Part shown: positions 7,957-17,473 of the stretch, piece after piece
Layout: every line of letters begins with the position of its first letter
Numbering within the stretch: position 1 is the stretch's first letter
NCBI RefSeq assembly: GCF_900163645.1
Contig: NZ_FUKM01000057.1
Span: 248,001 to 312,000, forward strand
Reading direction: 5' to 3'
DNA from: Halomonas citrativorans
Lineage (GTDB): Bacteria > Pseudomonadota > Gammaproteobacteria > Pseudomonadales > Halomonadaceae
Length of the DNA stretch: 64,000 nt
Position numbers and translations under genes: made by a program
Notes under the pieces: generated by a model
What the model was told of the DNA's origin: nothing
What the model saw: the letters and a program-made list of their open reading frames with translations, nothing else
Database searches by the model: none

Positions 7957-8955
7957 ATGACCGTACTTTCCTTGAAGCGCTTAGCCGTGATCGCTCTACC
8001 GATGGCTGCCCTGGCAGGCATGACGACCTCTGTTCAGGCACAAGAGTGGACACCGAGCAAATCGGTTGAGTTCGTGGCACCCGCCAATCCGGGTGGCGGC
8101 TGGGATACGCTGGTACGCACTGTATCGCGCGTTATTCAGCAAGAAGGGCTTGCTGACGAGAACTATGCTGCTATCAACGTACCAGGCGGCGGCGGTGCCG
8201 TGGCTTGGGCGCAAATCGCTCGTGATAGCGGCAATCCGCACAAGCTGTTTGCCACCAGCCCGCCGATCATTCTGGTGCCTCTGGCCGGTGCCTCACGCTA
8301 TGACCACACTGATTTCACGCCGGTTGCTCGCCTGATTACTGACTACTCCATTGTACTGGTGTCGGCAGACTCTGAGTACGAGACGATCAACGACCTGTTT
8401 GATGCACTCAAGGAAAATCCTGGCTTAAGTGTAGGCGGCGGCAGTGCGCCTGGCTCCATGGACCATATCTCTATTGCGGGTCTGGCATCCGCAGCGGGCC
8501 TTGAGGCTTCAAGTGTCAACTACATTCCGTTCTCCGGCGGCGGCGATGCCATGACCAACCTGATGGGCGGTCATATTGAAGCGGTGATTACCGGTGCCGG
8601 TGAGTCGGTGGGGCAGCTGGGTGAAGGCAGCCAGATCCGTGCGCTAGGTGTCTCTTCACCGGAGCGCCTGGGTGGCGGTCTGGCCGAAGTGCCGACTTAT
8701 CAAGAGCAGGGTGTGGATTACACTTTCGATATTTGGCGCGGCATAATGGGCACCCCGGATATGCCGGAAGAAGCAGTGACCTACTATCAGGACCTGTTTG
8801 CCGAAATGCTCGAAACTGATGGTTGGCAGGAAGCTCGCGACCAGTTGGGCTGGATCGATGCCTACCAGAACAGTGAAGAGTCCGGTGTCTTCCTTGATGA
8901 GCAGCAAGCGCAGTTCAGCGGCGTGTTAAGCGAATTGGGCCTACTGCGTCAATAA
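7957..8955 (+). CDS. tctC: Tripartite tricarboxylate transporter substrate-binding protein TctC
   Basis: A periplasmic solute-binding protein of the Bug/TctC family, about 332 residues. The signal peptide ends near SVQAQ-EW. The binding-cleft motifs FVAPANPGGGWDT and INVPGGGGAVAW are present, as is the GGGSAPGSMDHI loop. It delivers a carboxylate such as citrate to the TctAB membrane complex. The ATG at 7957 follows GGAG with good spacing; an upstream in-frame ATG at 7918 has none. It is first in tctCBA and sits directly behind the two-component pair that probably controls it. Confidence 0.92.
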   Translation: MTVLSLKRLAVIALPMAALAGMTTSVQAQEWTPSKSVEFVAPANPGGGWDTLVRTVSRVIQQEGLADENYAAINVPGGGGAVAWAQIARDSGNPHKLFATSPPIILVPLAGASRYDHTDFTPVARLITDYSIVLVSADSEYETINDLFDALKENPGLSVGGGSAPGSMDHISIAGLASAAGLEASSVNYIPFSGGGDAMTNLMGGHIEAVITGAGESVGQLGEGSQIRALGVSSPERLGGGLAEVPTYQEQGVDYTFDIWRGIMGTPDMPEEAVTYYQDLFAEMLETDGWQEARDQLGWIDAYQNSEESGVFLDEQQAQFSGVLSELGLLRQ

Positions 8956-9055
8956 ATAACCTATAGTGCTATAGCGTGTTATCCCGGTGGCCTCGTTGTG
9001 CCGCCGGGAATGCCTGTTCGTGACGATTAGGTACGTGCTCCTCGGAGAAACTCCA

Positions 9056-9538
9056 ATGACGAAATTAAATACCAATCAGTGGTTAGCGCTGGTGTTGGCA
9101 TTAGTGGCGGCTGCGTATATCGCCATGGCATGGCAAATCCCTACCTTTCCCTTGCCGCGGCCGGTCGACTCTGACCTGTTCCCTAAAGTGCTCGGCTTTT
9201 CGCTGCTGATTCTCTCCGTGTTTCTGTTTTTCGAGAAACCCTCACCGCTTGCCGGTGCCGATGAGATTGATCACGACGCGCAACAAGGCCCGCTGCTGAT
9301 GACGCCATGGGGACGCGTGATTGTTACGTCACTGGCCATTGCCGCGTATGCGCTACTGCTGGTGCCATTGGGGTTTGTACTGGCCTCAACGCTTTTGTGC
9401 ACGGGGTTAACGGCTTACTACGGCTATCGTCGTCATGTGGTCAATCTGGTGACATCGCTAGGGGTGGTGCTGGCGCTGTATCTGACGATGACACAGGTGA
9501 TGGACGTTTACTTGCCGACCGGTGTTATCCCTTTCTAA
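9056..9538 (+). CDS. tctB: Tripartite tricarboxylate transporter small membrane subunit TctB
   Basis: A protein of 160 residues with four predicted membrane helices, the small permease subunit of the TTT transporter. The early PTFPLPRPVDSDLFPKVLG segment is typical of the family. The ATG at 9056 has CGGAGAAA upstream; the frame is open further up without a ribosome site. It lies between tctC and tctA, the usual order. The gap to tctA carries a 12-bp triplicate repeat. Confidence 0.9.
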   Translation: MTKLNTNQWLALVLALVAAAYIAMAWQIPTFPLPRPVDSDLFPKVLGFSLLILSVFLFFEKPSPLAGADEIDHDAQQGPLLMTPWGRVIVTSLAIAAYALLLVPLGFVLASTLLCTGLTAYYGYRRHVVNLVTSLGVVLALYLTMTQVMDVYLPTGVIPF

Positions 9539-9574
9539 CGCCGACTTGCTAATGCCTCCTGCGCCGTTTCTGGG

Positions 9575-9610
9575 CTGGTTTTTAAGCTGGTTTTTAAGCT
9601 AGTTTTTAAG
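9575..9610. repeat. Three tandem 12-bp repeats between tctB and tctA
   Basis: CTGGTTTTTAAG occurs at 9575-9586 and 9587-9598, and CTAGTTTTTAAG at 9599-9610. The array ends 12 bases before the tctA start codon and so sits over its ribosome-binding region. Copy number could vary by slippage. Confidence 0.85.
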
Positions 9611-9622
9611 AGAGTAGATCCC

Positions 9623-11116
9623 ATGGATGCCTTAAATAATTTGATGTACGGCTTCGGCATCGCGCTTGAGCCTATCAATATCGCTTACGTATTTGCCGGT
9701 GTGTTTGCCGGTACGATTATCGGCATGCTGCCCGGCCTTGGGCCGATCAGCGCGCTGGCTTTAATGATTCCTATCACCTTTGCCATGGAGCCTTCATCCG
9801 GCTTGATCCTAATGGCAGGGGTGTACTATGGCGCCATTTTCGGTGGTTCCACCTCCTCTATCCTGCTCAATGCCCCGGGCGTTGCAGGTACGGTCGCCAC
9901 GTCTTTTGATGGCTACCCAATGGCCAAAAAAGGCATGGCGGGTAAAGCGCTGGCCATTGCCGCCTACTCCTCGTTTGTGGGGGGGACCATCTCGGTTATC
10001 TTCTTGATGCTGGTCGCGCCCTTGCTCTCCAAGGTAGCGGTCAGCTTTGGCCCTGCTGAGTACTTTGCATTAATGGTGCTGGGCTTAACCGCCGTGGTCT
10101 CATTGTCGGATAAGTCGCTGATCAAAGGCCTCATCGCCGCTGTGGTCGGGGTGATCATCTCGATTGTGGGCATCGACCTGCAAACCGGTACCGAGCGCTT
10201 TACCTTTGGCTCTATTCAACTGCTGGATGGCATCGACTTCCTGGTCGTGGCATTGGGTATCTTTGCGTTAGCCGAAGTGTTCTACATGCTGCTGCGCGGC
10301 GGTGGCGGTAAAGAAGCCCCGCGTAATGCCATTGGTTCGTTAAAACTCACTCGAAGTGAAGTAAAAGAGATTGCAGGCCCTGTCAGCCGTAGCTCTGTAC
10401 TTGGGTTCTTTACTGGCGTACTGCCGGGCGCGGGGGCGACGATTGGCTCGTTTCTGGGCTACAGCATGGAAAAGCGTCTTGCCAAAGACGGTGACACCTT
10501 CGGTAAGGGTAATATTAAAGGCGTTGCGGCGCCGGAAGCAGCCAACAACGCGGCGTGTACCGGCTCGTTTGTACCGCTTTTAACCTTGGGTGTACCGGGC
10601 TCGGGCACCACGGCGGTACTGCTGGGTGCGCTACTGGTGATGGGCGTTACACCAGGCCCGATGATGCTTGAGCAACGCCCGGATGTGTTCTGGGGTGTGG
10701 TAGCCAGTATGTATATCGGCAACATCTTCCTGCTGGTCTTGAACCTGCCGCTGATCCCGCTGATTGCCAAAATCCTCGACCTGCCCAAGCCGCTGCTGCT
10801 CTCACTGATTCTGATTTTCTGCATGATCGGCGTGTATGGCATGAGCTTTAGCGTGTTTGATCTGTTGCTGCTGTTGGGCTTTGGCCTGTTGGGCTTGGGC
10901 ATGCGTCTGTTTGGCTTCCCGGCGGCGCCGCTGATCCTGGCGTTGATTCTGGGCAATATCATGGAAGAATCCATGCGCCGTGCGCTGCAGATCTCTGGCG
11001 GTGACTGGATGACGTTTATTGATAAGCCAATCTCGCTCTCTCTGCTGCTGATTGCCCTGCTGTCGCTGGGTCTGCCGCTGCTGAAGAAGCGTCGCAAGCG
11101 CGCTATTGCCGAGTAG
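9623..11116 (+). CDS. tctA: Tripartite tricarboxylate transporter large membrane subunit TctA
   Basis: The large permease of the TTT transporter, 497 residues with many hydrophobic helices. The two glycine-rich half-repeats that define the family are present: IIGMLPGLGPISALAL near residue 35 and GVLPGAGATIGSFLGY near residue 265, with FGGSTSSILLNAPG and TLGVPGSGTTAVLLG after each. The length is normal. It completes tctCBA and is followed by a strong terminator. Together with TctC and TctB it should import a tri- or dicarboxylate using an ion gradient. Confidence 0.93.
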   Translation: MDALNNLMYGFGIALEPINIAYVFAGVFAGTIIGMLPGLGPISALALMIPITFAMEPSSGLILMAGVYYGAIFGGSTSSILLNAPGVAGTVATSFDGYPMAKKGMAGKALAIAAYSSFVGGTISVIFLMLVAPLLSKVAVSFGPAEYFALMVLGLTAVVSLSDKSLIKGLIAAVVGVIISIVGIDLQTGTERFTFGSIQLLDGIDFLVVALGIFALAEVFYMLLRGGGGKEAPRNAIGSLKLTRSEVKEIAGPVSRSSVLGFFTGVLPGAGATIGSFLGYSMEKRLAKDGDTFGKGNIKGVAAPEAANNAACTGSFVPLLTLGVPGSGTTAVLLGALLVMGVTPGPMMLEQRPDVFWGVVASMYIGNIFLLVLNLPLIPLIAKILDLPKPLLLSLILIFCMIGVYGMSFSVFDLLLLLGFGLLGLGMRLFGFPAAPLILALILGNIMEESMRRALQISGGDWMTFIDKPISLSLLLIALLSLGLPLLKKRRKRAIAE

Positions 11117-11152
11117 ACGGTATCGTCTCAACATTGGACGCGTGGCTGATAA

Positions 11153-11183
11153 GCGCCCTGGGTTAACCTAGGGCGCTTTTTTT
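11153..11183 (+). terminator. Rho-independent terminator after tctA
   Basis: The stem GCGCCCTGGG/CCTAGGGCGC (11153-11162, 11167-11176, one non-Watson-Crick pair) with a TTAA loop is followed by seven T residues on the plus strand. It also lies between the convergent ends of tctA and the GntR gene. Confidence 0.85.
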
Positions 11184-11877
11184 AAGCGCTAGCGCTGCGT
11201 TGGCGCTGCTCTTCGGCAGCTTCACGAAGGCGCTCCATGGTGATTTCCTGAACGGCGCCATGGCTGCTTCGGATATGCGACCCCAGGCGTTGGGCGGCGA
11301 GCTGAGCATCGTTTTCGTCAAGAGCCGTCAGAATGGCGGCGTGTTCGCGATAGGTGGCATCAACCCGGTCATCGCGGGTGAAGTCCAAGCGTCGAATGAC
11401 GCGCAGGCGCTCGGTAATTTCACGATGAATACGGCTCATCTCCTGATTGCCAGCGGCCACCACTAAATCGCCATGGAAACTTTCATCCAGTGCACGAACC
11501 GTACTGCCCACCGCCCGATCAGCGTGGCTGGCGGGATTCCAGATATCGCGTAAAGTTCGCAGCACCAGCGGCTTTTCAGGCAGGGCACAAAGCTTGTGAA
11601 CGGCCGCCTGTTCCAGAGTAATGCGTAGGTCGTAGAGTTCAGCGATCTTCTGGAAGTCCAGCGGCTTCACCTGCCAGCCGCTGCGAAAGAGCACATCGAC
11701 ATACCCCTCTCGCTGGAGCTGAAAAAGCGCTTGGCGCACCGGGGTTCGGCTTGCCTCCAGCCGGTCACCGATATCGCCTTCGCTAAATTTATCGCCGGGA
11801 AGAAGGCGAAACTCGAAAATATCGTCTTTCAACGCATCGTAGACACGGTCAGCGATGGATGATTTACGCAACGCCAT
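11182..11877 (-). CDS. GntR-family (FCD/FadR subfamily) regulator of the urea genes
   Basis: A 231-residue GntR regulator with an N-terminal winged helix (FSEGDIGDRLEASRTPVRQAL) and a C-terminal all-helical FCD ligand domain with metal-ligand-type residues (ELYDLRITLE, SFHGDLV, EHAAIL). I chose the ATG at 11877; AAGG lies about eleven bases upstream and the longer frame overlaps the preceding gene. It is the last gene of the allophanate hydrolase-urea carboxylase operon. FCD regulators often bind palindromes built on TTGTATACAA. Two such sites occur in the divergent urea promoter region (17458-17469 and 17646-17657), so autogenous control of urea use is likely. Confidence 0.85.
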   Translation of the reverse strand: MALRKSSIADRVYDALKDDIFEFRLLPGDKFSEGDIGDRLEASRTPVRQALFQLQREGYVDVLFRSGWQVKPLDFQKIAELYDLRITLEQAAVHKLCALPEKPLVLRTLRDIWNPASHADRAVGSTVRALDESFHGDLVVAAGNQEMSRIHREITERLRVIRRLDFTRDDRVDATYREHAAILTALDENDAQLAAQRLGSHIRSSHGAVQEITMERLREAAEEQRQRSASA

Positions 11878-11944
11878 GGCAATAGGCCTTATTGAGAGAG
11901 GCCGCCGCATGATGCGGCGGCACGCCAGCAGCAATGTGAATGCC

Positions 11945-14900
11945 TTAAACTTCAATACTCAGCAGCGGCTCCCCTGGCGTTACCGCTCGGCCCGTGGTGA
12001 CGTGCATAGCGCTTATTGTGCCAGAGTGTGTCGCCATGACTTCAAATTCCATCTTCATGGCTTCAACAATCACTAACGGATCGCCTTTGATGACGTTATC
12101 GCCGGGTTGCACAAGGCACTTCCAGATATTGCCCGCAATCTCGGCACTGATCAGCTCGCCATAGCCAGCCAGGTCATCCGCCTCTGCGGGGGGCGGTGCT
12201 TTGGCCAAACGGTCCAGAGCCTTCTCTTCGCTTTCACGCCATAGCGCCACCTCTTTCGCGTAGGCATCCTGTTGAAGGGCGCGAAATTCGGCGATGGCCT
12301 GCTGGTTGACATCTAAAAATGCCTGGTGTGATTTCAGGTCAAACGTATCTTCCTCGATCTCGATAGCTAGCTTACCCGCCCTAAACTGATCGCGCAGGTT
12401 ATCCAGTTCATCCTCGCTGACCGGGTAGTAGCACACTTGATCGAAAAAGCGCAGTAGCCAGGGAGCGCCTTCTGAAAACTGTTTGTTTTTTAGATGCTTG
12501 TTCCAGATGGGCAGAGTGCGCCCCACCAGCTGATAGCCACCGGGCGAGTCCATGCCGTAAATACACATATAAATGCCGCCGATGCCGACGGTGCCTTCGG
12601 CAGTATAGGTGCGCGCCGGGTTGTATTTGGAGGTCAGCAGCCGATGTCGAGGGTCCAAGGGCACGGCGCAGGGCGCTCCCAAATACACATCGCCTAGCCC
12701 CAACACTAAATAACGCGCCGAATAGAGCACATCCTTGACCTCGTCACGGTTGGCGAGGCCATTGATGCGCTGCATGAAATCGACGTTGTTAGGCAGCCAA
12801 GGGGCGGTGTCGCGCACCGATTGACGATACTTTTCCACCGCTTCCAGCGTCGCGCTATCTTCAAACGCCATGGGAAGATGAATCACCCGGCTGCGCACCT
12901 TCAGCTCGTCGGTCGGTGGCAGGGTGGCTTCCAGGTCGAGCAGGTAGGTCATCAATGCCTGCTGGGTCAGCGTCAGCGGGTCGTAGCGCAGTTGAAGCGA
13001 ACGCACGCCGGGGGAAAGCTCAAGCAGACCACGCGGCTGGATATCGGCAATCGCCTCCATCAGTGCGTGGAGGCGCATACGCGCGCCTAAATCCAGCACA
13101 TTAGGACCGTATTCCAGCAAAATGTACTGATCGCCTGCCTGACGGTAGGTAACTTCCGGGCGCTCCTGCATCGCCTCAAGGTGGGCCAACACAGTGGCGG
13201 AGAGGCCGTTGAACGGCGCCAGGTCGGCGCTGTTTAGGGTCACGGCAGGTGGCGCGGACAGGTACTTGACGGCCAGCTCCTGGCGTTCTGCGAGCTTGAC
13301 GGCGGTGGCGTTGTCGATGGCGACAAAGCGGATAGTATCGCCGGGTTTGACCTGACCCACTTTCCACAGCTCGGCCTTGGCGATGGTAACCGGGCAGACA
13401 AACCCACCCAAGCTGGGGCCATCTCGGGTCAGAATAACTGGCATATCACCCGTGAAGTTAATCGAGCCGATCGCATATTCGCAGTCATGAATATTTGAAG
13501 GGTGTAGCCCCGCTTCACCGCCATCTGCCCGGCTGAATTCAGGTTTAGGGCCATTCAGGCGAATGCCCAACCGGTTGGAGTTGTAATGGACTTCCCAGTC
13601 CTGTTGAAAGAAGTGCTCGATGGAGTCTTCGGTAAAGAAGTCGGGCGCGCCGTGCGGGCCGTAGAGCACGCCTATTTCCCAGTGGCTCGGGTAATTCGGG
13701 ATGAGCGCCGGGTCAACGGGGGCAGGGTCGTGGGTGGGCGCTGGCGTGGTGCAGGCAGGTAACCCCGGCTGGCTGATGCCGAGCAGATCGCCTGGGCGCA
13801 GCGGTCGCCCGCCGTGACCGCCAAACTGGCCAAGGGCAAAGGTAGCGCGGCTGCCAAGATACACTGGTACATCAAATCCACCACGCACAGCAAGGTAAGT
13901 GCGACACCCTCGGTTGGCTTTGCCCACCACGAGCGTTTGGCCGGCGGTGACGTGGATAGGCGTCCAGAAATCCACCGGAGTATCGTCGAGTGTGGCGTCG
14001 GTGACGGCGCCGGTCAGCGCCACGACGGTCGCCTGATGAAACGTAAGGCTTGGACCTATCAGCGTGGCTTCCAGCCCGGCAGCCTCTGGGTGGTTGCCGA
14101 CAATCCGGTTGGCGATGCGAAAGGCGAAGTCATCCATCGGGCCGCTGGGCGGCACGCCGATGTTCCAGTAGCCGACCCGTCCCGGGAAGTCTTGCACCGT
14201 GGTGTAAGTACCTGGATAGACTACCTCGGCAACGCAGGGTTGAAAGTGAAAGCTTTCCAAAGCGCGGGTCGAGACCTTGCCTTCGGCAAAACTCGCTTGG
14301 GCGACCACCTGACGCAAGTAGTCAAGGTTGGTGGCAATACCCATCAGGCGGGTTTCATCCAGTGCTTTACGCAGCTTGGCCAGAGCATCCGCGCGGTCGT
14401 TACCATGCACGATCAGCTTGGCGATCATGGGGTCGTAGTGAGCGGATACCTGGCTGCCATTTTCGACCCAGGTGTCGATACGCACGCCATCACCGGGCCA
14501 GTGTACGTCGGTTAATTCACCGGGCGAGGGCTGAAAATCCTTTAACGGGTTTTCGGCATAGATGCGCACTTCCATGGCCGCACCGCTCAAGCTGAGCGTA
14601 AAATTAGCCAGGTCCAGGTGGTCGCCCGCGGCGATCTTGAGCATCCATTCGATCAGGTCAAGGCCGGTCACGGCTTCGGTGATTGGGTGCTCTACCTGCA
14701 GTCGGGTGTTGACCTCCAGAAAGTAGAACTCATCACGCTCGGCGTCGTAGATGTACTCAACGGTACCCGCTGAACGGTAGTTGACCGATTCACCCAGCGC
14801 CACGGCCGCATCCAGCATCCTTTGACGGGTGGCCGTGGGCAGGCTGGGGGCCGGCGTCTCTTCCACGACTTTCTGATTGCGGCGTTGCAGTGAGCAGTCA

Positions 14901-15577
14901 CGCTCACCTAATGCCACTACGTTGCCGTGGCCATCGCCGATAATCTGGACTTCCACGTGGCGGGCACGGGCGATAAAGCGCTCAAGAAAGACGCCGCTGT
15001 CGTTAAAGAAATTTTTGCCCTGGCGTTGAACGGTTTCAAAGGCGTCTTGCAGCTCTTTGGCACTATTGCAGCGGGTCAGTCCGATTCCGCCGCCGCCTGC
15101 GGTGCTTTTGAGCATGACCGGGTAACCCAGGCGTTCAGCGGTGGTCAGTGCCTCTTCCACGCTGTCGAGCAGCCCACTGCCTGGGGCTAGCGGCACGCCT
15201 GCTGCTTCGGCCAGCTCACGGGCACGGTGCTTTAACCCGAACTCGCGCATCTGTGTGGGCGTGGGGCCGATAAAGACGATGCCCTCACGCTCACAGGTTT
15301 CGGCGAAGTCGGCATTTTCAGACAGAAAGCCGTAGCCGGGGATAATGGCCTGCGCACCGGTCTTTCGGGCGGCATCCAGAATCTGGCGTTTATCCAGGTA
15401 AGTTTCGCTGGCGCCATTGCCTGTAAGGGTCACGGCTTCGCTGGCGCTTTCCACATGCAGGCTGTGGCGGTCTTCATGGGAATAGACAGCAACGCTGCCG
15501 ACACTGAGCGCCTTTAAGGTGCGGTTGGTACGTACGGCGATTTCACCGCGATTGGCAACTAATACTTTATTGAACAT
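11945..15577 (-). CDS. uca: Urea carboxylase (biotin-dependent)
   Basis: A 1,210-residue biotin enzyme that carboxylates urea to allophanate with ATP and bicarbonate. In order: a biotin carboxylase half (residues 1-450, NRGEIAVR, glycine-rich ATP loop, EVNTRLQVEHPITE), a carboxyltransferase half made of fused KipA/KipI-like (AHS2, AHS1) domains (YPGTYTTVQDFPGRVGYW, IPPSGPMD-like loops), and a C-terminal biotinyl domain with the lysine in EAMKMEFE. The start is the ATG at 15577 (MFNKVLV); the longer frame is spurious. It follows allophanate hydrolase by 14 bp. The CgdAB-type companion proteins often found with guanidine carboxylases are absent here, which favours urea as substrate. Confidence 0.92.
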   Translation of the reverse strand: MFNKVLVANRGEIAVRTNRTLKALSVGSVAVYSHEDRHSLHVESASEAVTLTGNGASETYLDKRQILDAARKTGAQAIIPGYGFLSENADFAETCEREGIVFIGPTPTQMREFGLKHRARELAEAAGVPLAPGSGLLDSVEEALTTAERLGYPVMLKSTAGGGGIGLTRCNSAKELQDAFETVQRQGKNFFNDSGVFLERFIARARHVEVQIIGDGHGNVVALGERDCSLQRRNQKVVEETPAPSLPTATRQRMLDAAVALGESVNYRSAGTVEYIYDAERDEFYFLEVNTRLQVEHPITEAVTGLDLIEWMLKIAAGDHLDLANFTLSLSGAAMEVRIYAENPLKDFQPSPGELTDVHWPGDGVRIDTWVENGSQVSAHYDPMIAKLIVHGNDRADALAKLRKALDETRLMGIATNLDYLRQVVAQASFAEGKVSTRALESFHFQPCVAEVVYPGTYTTVQDFPGRVGYWNIGVPPSGPMDDFAFRIANRIVGNHPEAAGLEATLIGPSLTFHQATVVALTGAVTDATLDDTPVDFWTPIHVTAGQTLVVGKANRGCRTYLAVRGGFDVPVYLGSRATFALGQFGGHGGRPLRPGDLLGISQPGLPACTTPAPTHDPAPVDPALIPNYPSHWEIGVLYGPHGAPDFFTEDSIEHFFQQDWEVHYNSNRLGIRLNGPKPEFSRADGGEAGLHPSNIHDCEYAIGSINFTGDMPVILTRDGPSLGGFVCPVTIAKAELWKVGQVKPGDTIRFVAIDNATAVKLAERQELAVKYLSAPPAVTLNSADLAPFNGLSATVLAHLEAMQERPEVTYRQAGDQYILLEYGPNVLDLGARMRLHALMEAIADIQPRGLLELSPGVRSLQLRYDPLTLTQQALMTYLLDLEATLPPTDELKVRSRVIHLPMAFEDSATLEAVEKYRQSVRDTAPWLPNNVDFMQRINGLANRDEVKDVLYSARYLVLGLGDVYLGAPCAVPLDPRHRLLTSKYNPARTYTAEGTVGIGGIYMCIYGMDSPGGYQLVGRTLPIWNKHLKNKQFSEGAPWLLRFFDQVCYYPVSEDELDNLRDQFRAGKLAIEIEEDTFDLKSHQAFLDVNQQAIAEFRALQQDAYAKEVALWRESEEKALDRLAKAPPPAEADDLAGYGELISAEIAGNIWKCLVQPGDNVIKGDPLVIVEAMKMEFEVMATHSGTISAMHVTTGRAVTPGEPLLSIEV

Positions 15578-15591
15578 GGGTCGTAGCCTCG

Positions 15592-17433
15592 TTATGCGTG
15601 GGAGGTTTGCGCCTTGATGTAGGCACGCCAGCCACCAAACTCGGTGACATCCTGAGCATCTGTGATTCCATGCCCTTCGCAGATAAAGCCGTTGATCCAG
15701 CGGCCGTCGGCAAGCTCGACACTGCCGATACCCAGCGGCGCGGGGATCAGGTCGACAAACGAGCCAAATTCCGACGCGGCCATTTCCCATACTTCAACAA
15801 TGATGGCGGCACCGTTTTCGTGAACGCGCTGCAGGCCGGGCTTGGGCGGTACGGTGTTGGGCAGGGCAAACAAGCGGTAATTGGCGGACGTTGTCGTGGA
15901 CGCCACGCGCCAGGCATGGCGCTCGGTCAGTTGGGTATTCAGCGGCATGCCGGAAAGATGAGCGCCTACCACAGCGACCTGAACGGTGGGGACGGCAAGG
16001 GTGGTATGAACGGTTTCCGGCGGGCGTGCCTGGTCAGTGGCACCCAGCGGCGTCGGGTGGGCATTTAGCCAGCGGCTGGCCAGGGTCTGCAGTTCCCGAT
16101 CCTTCCAGGCGCCGCTCACCAGGGTAACGCCAAAAGGCAGTCCATCGTCGCGGAACCCGGCGGGTACCGCCAATGCGCAAAAATCGGCCAGGTTAACGAA
16201 GTTGGTATAGGTGCCGAGCTGGCTATTGAGCGTTAACGGGTCAGCATTAACCGCTTCGATAGTGGGCGCGGTAGGGGCGGTGGGGACTAACAGGCCATCG
16301 ATATCATCCAAAAGATTATCGATCACCCTAACCAGCTCTTCCTTGCGGTATTGCGCCTTGAACGTATCGGTGGCGCTGTATTTACCCGCGTTACTAATAA
16401 TGCCGCGCACCACGTCATTCATGTTCTGGGCATGTTCGGCCATGAAGGTTTCCACGGCGGCGTGGCGCTCTGCTACCCACGGCCCTTCATAAAGCAGGGC
16501 GGCCAGTTCAAGCATGGGGGCAAAATCAAGTTCGACGAGCGTTACCCCTTCAAGCTTTTGCCATTTTTCCACGGCCGTTTGCCATGCCTTTTCAGCCACC
16601 ACGTCGCCGAAGAACTGGGGCGACTGGGGAATGGCAAGCCTGGCTAGCGGGCCAGGACGGCGTATGGCCGGGGCATCCAGGGGGAGGGCGCTTGGCGCCT
16701 TGCGTGAGAAAGCGTCGGCAGGCTCGAAGCCGGCCATTAGCTCGGCGATCTGCCCGGCATCATTGACAGTCAACGAGAAGATGGAGACGCAGTCCAGCGA
16801 GCGGCACGCCGGTACTACACCATCAATGCTGAACAGGCCTTTGGTGGGTTTAAGCCCGACCAGGTTATTTAAGCCAGCGGGCACGCGACCGGAGCCTGCC
16901 GTGTCGGTACCCAGTGAGAATGGCACTAGCCCGCGTGCCACCACGGACGCCGACCCAGAACTCGAGCCGCCGCTCACCACTTCAGGATTGAAGCTATTGG
17001 CCACGGCACCAAACGGCGAGCGGGTACCCACCAGGCCGGTGGCAAACTGATCCAGATTGGTCTTGCCGATGAGTACTGCGCCCGCGGCGCGCAGCTTGTC
17101 AATCAGAGCAGCGTCACGGGTGGGTTGATAGGCGTAGGCCGGGCAGCCCGCCGTGGTGGCAAACCCGGTGGCATCAATGTTGTCTTTCGCCGCAAACGGA
17201 ATGCCGTAAAGCGGCAACTTGTCTATCTTGCCGTCTGCCTCGTCCAGACGTGTTTGAAGTGCTGCCAGGGCATGAGCCAGCCCCTCCTGGTCGAGAAGTG
17301 AAATCCAGGTATTGTCGGCACTATCAAGTTTGGCCAGTTGCGTGATCAATTCACCGAGTAAGGCTCCCGGGGTTGCGCCCTCGTTATATGCCTGCCGCCA
17401 TTGTTCGAGTGTCCAGCCGCGTGTGGTCATCAT
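15592..17433 (-). CDS. atzF: Allophanate hydrolase
   Basis: An amidase-signature enzyme that hydrolyses allophanate to ammonia and carbon dioxide, completing ATP-dependent urea breakdown. The amidase domain has the catalytic lysine in GIPFAAKDNID, the glycine-serine loop VVSGGSSSGSASVVA and the serine of TDTAGSGRVPA. The C-terminal 150 residues form the allophanate hydrolase C domain (VAVVGAHLSGMPLN, GSFVDLIPAPLGIG). The length of about 613 residues is typical. I prefer the ATG at 17433 because AAGGG lies seven bases upstream; another in-frame ATG is at 17454. It is first in an operon with urea carboxylase and the GntR gene. Confidence 0.92.
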   Translation of the reverse strand: MMTTRGWTLEQWRQAYNEGATPGALLGELITQLAKLDSADNTWISLLDQEGLAHALAALQTRLDEADGKIDKLPLYGIPFAAKDNIDATGFATTAGCPAYAYQPTRDAALIDKLRAAGAVLIGKTNLDQFATGLVGTRSPFGAVANSFNPEVVSGGSSSGSASVVARGLVPFSLGTDTAGSGRVPAGLNNLVGLKPTKGLFSIDGVVPACRSLDCVSIFSLTVNDAGQIAELMAGFEPADAFSRKAPSALPLDAPAIRRPGPLARLAIPQSPQFFGDVVAEKAWQTAVEKWQKLEGVTLVELDFAPMLELAALLYEGPWVAERHAAVETFMAEHAQNMNDVVRGIISNAGKYSATDTFKAQYRKEELVRVIDNLLDDIDGLLVPTAPTAPTIEAVNADPLTLNSQLGTYTNFVNLADFCALAVPAGFRDDGLPFGVTLVSGAWKDRELQTLASRWLNAHPTPLGATDQARPPETVHTTLAVPTVQVAVVGAHLSGMPLNTQLTERHAWRVASTTTSANYRLFALPNTVPPKPGLQRVHENGAAIIVEVWEMAASEFGSFVDLIPAPLGIGSVELADGRWINGFICEGHGITDAQDVTEFGGWRAYIKAQTSHA

Positions 17434-17457
17434 GTTTGGCCCTTGGTTATCCATGGT

Positions 17458-17469
17458 CTTGTATACAAG
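17458..17469. promoter_or_regulatory. GntR/FCD operator candidate over the amidolyase start site
   Basis: CTTGTATACAAG is a perfect 12-bp palindrome that matches the TTGTATACAA core used by many FCD-type GntR regulators. It overlaps the predicted transcription start (about 17466) of the minus-strand sigma-54 promoter, so binding there should repress. Confidence 0.6.
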
Positions 17470-17473
17470 TCAT

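Noticed and set aside
12821-14595. Several long plus-strand frames opposite urea carboxylase
   Set aside because: Antisense frames are common in GC-rich genes; they lack ribosome sites and protein-like features.
15578-15790. N-terminal extension of the urea carboxylase frame
   Set aside because: It overlaps the end of allophanate hydrolase, shows no family similarity, and the family start MFNKVLVANRGEIA lies at 15577.
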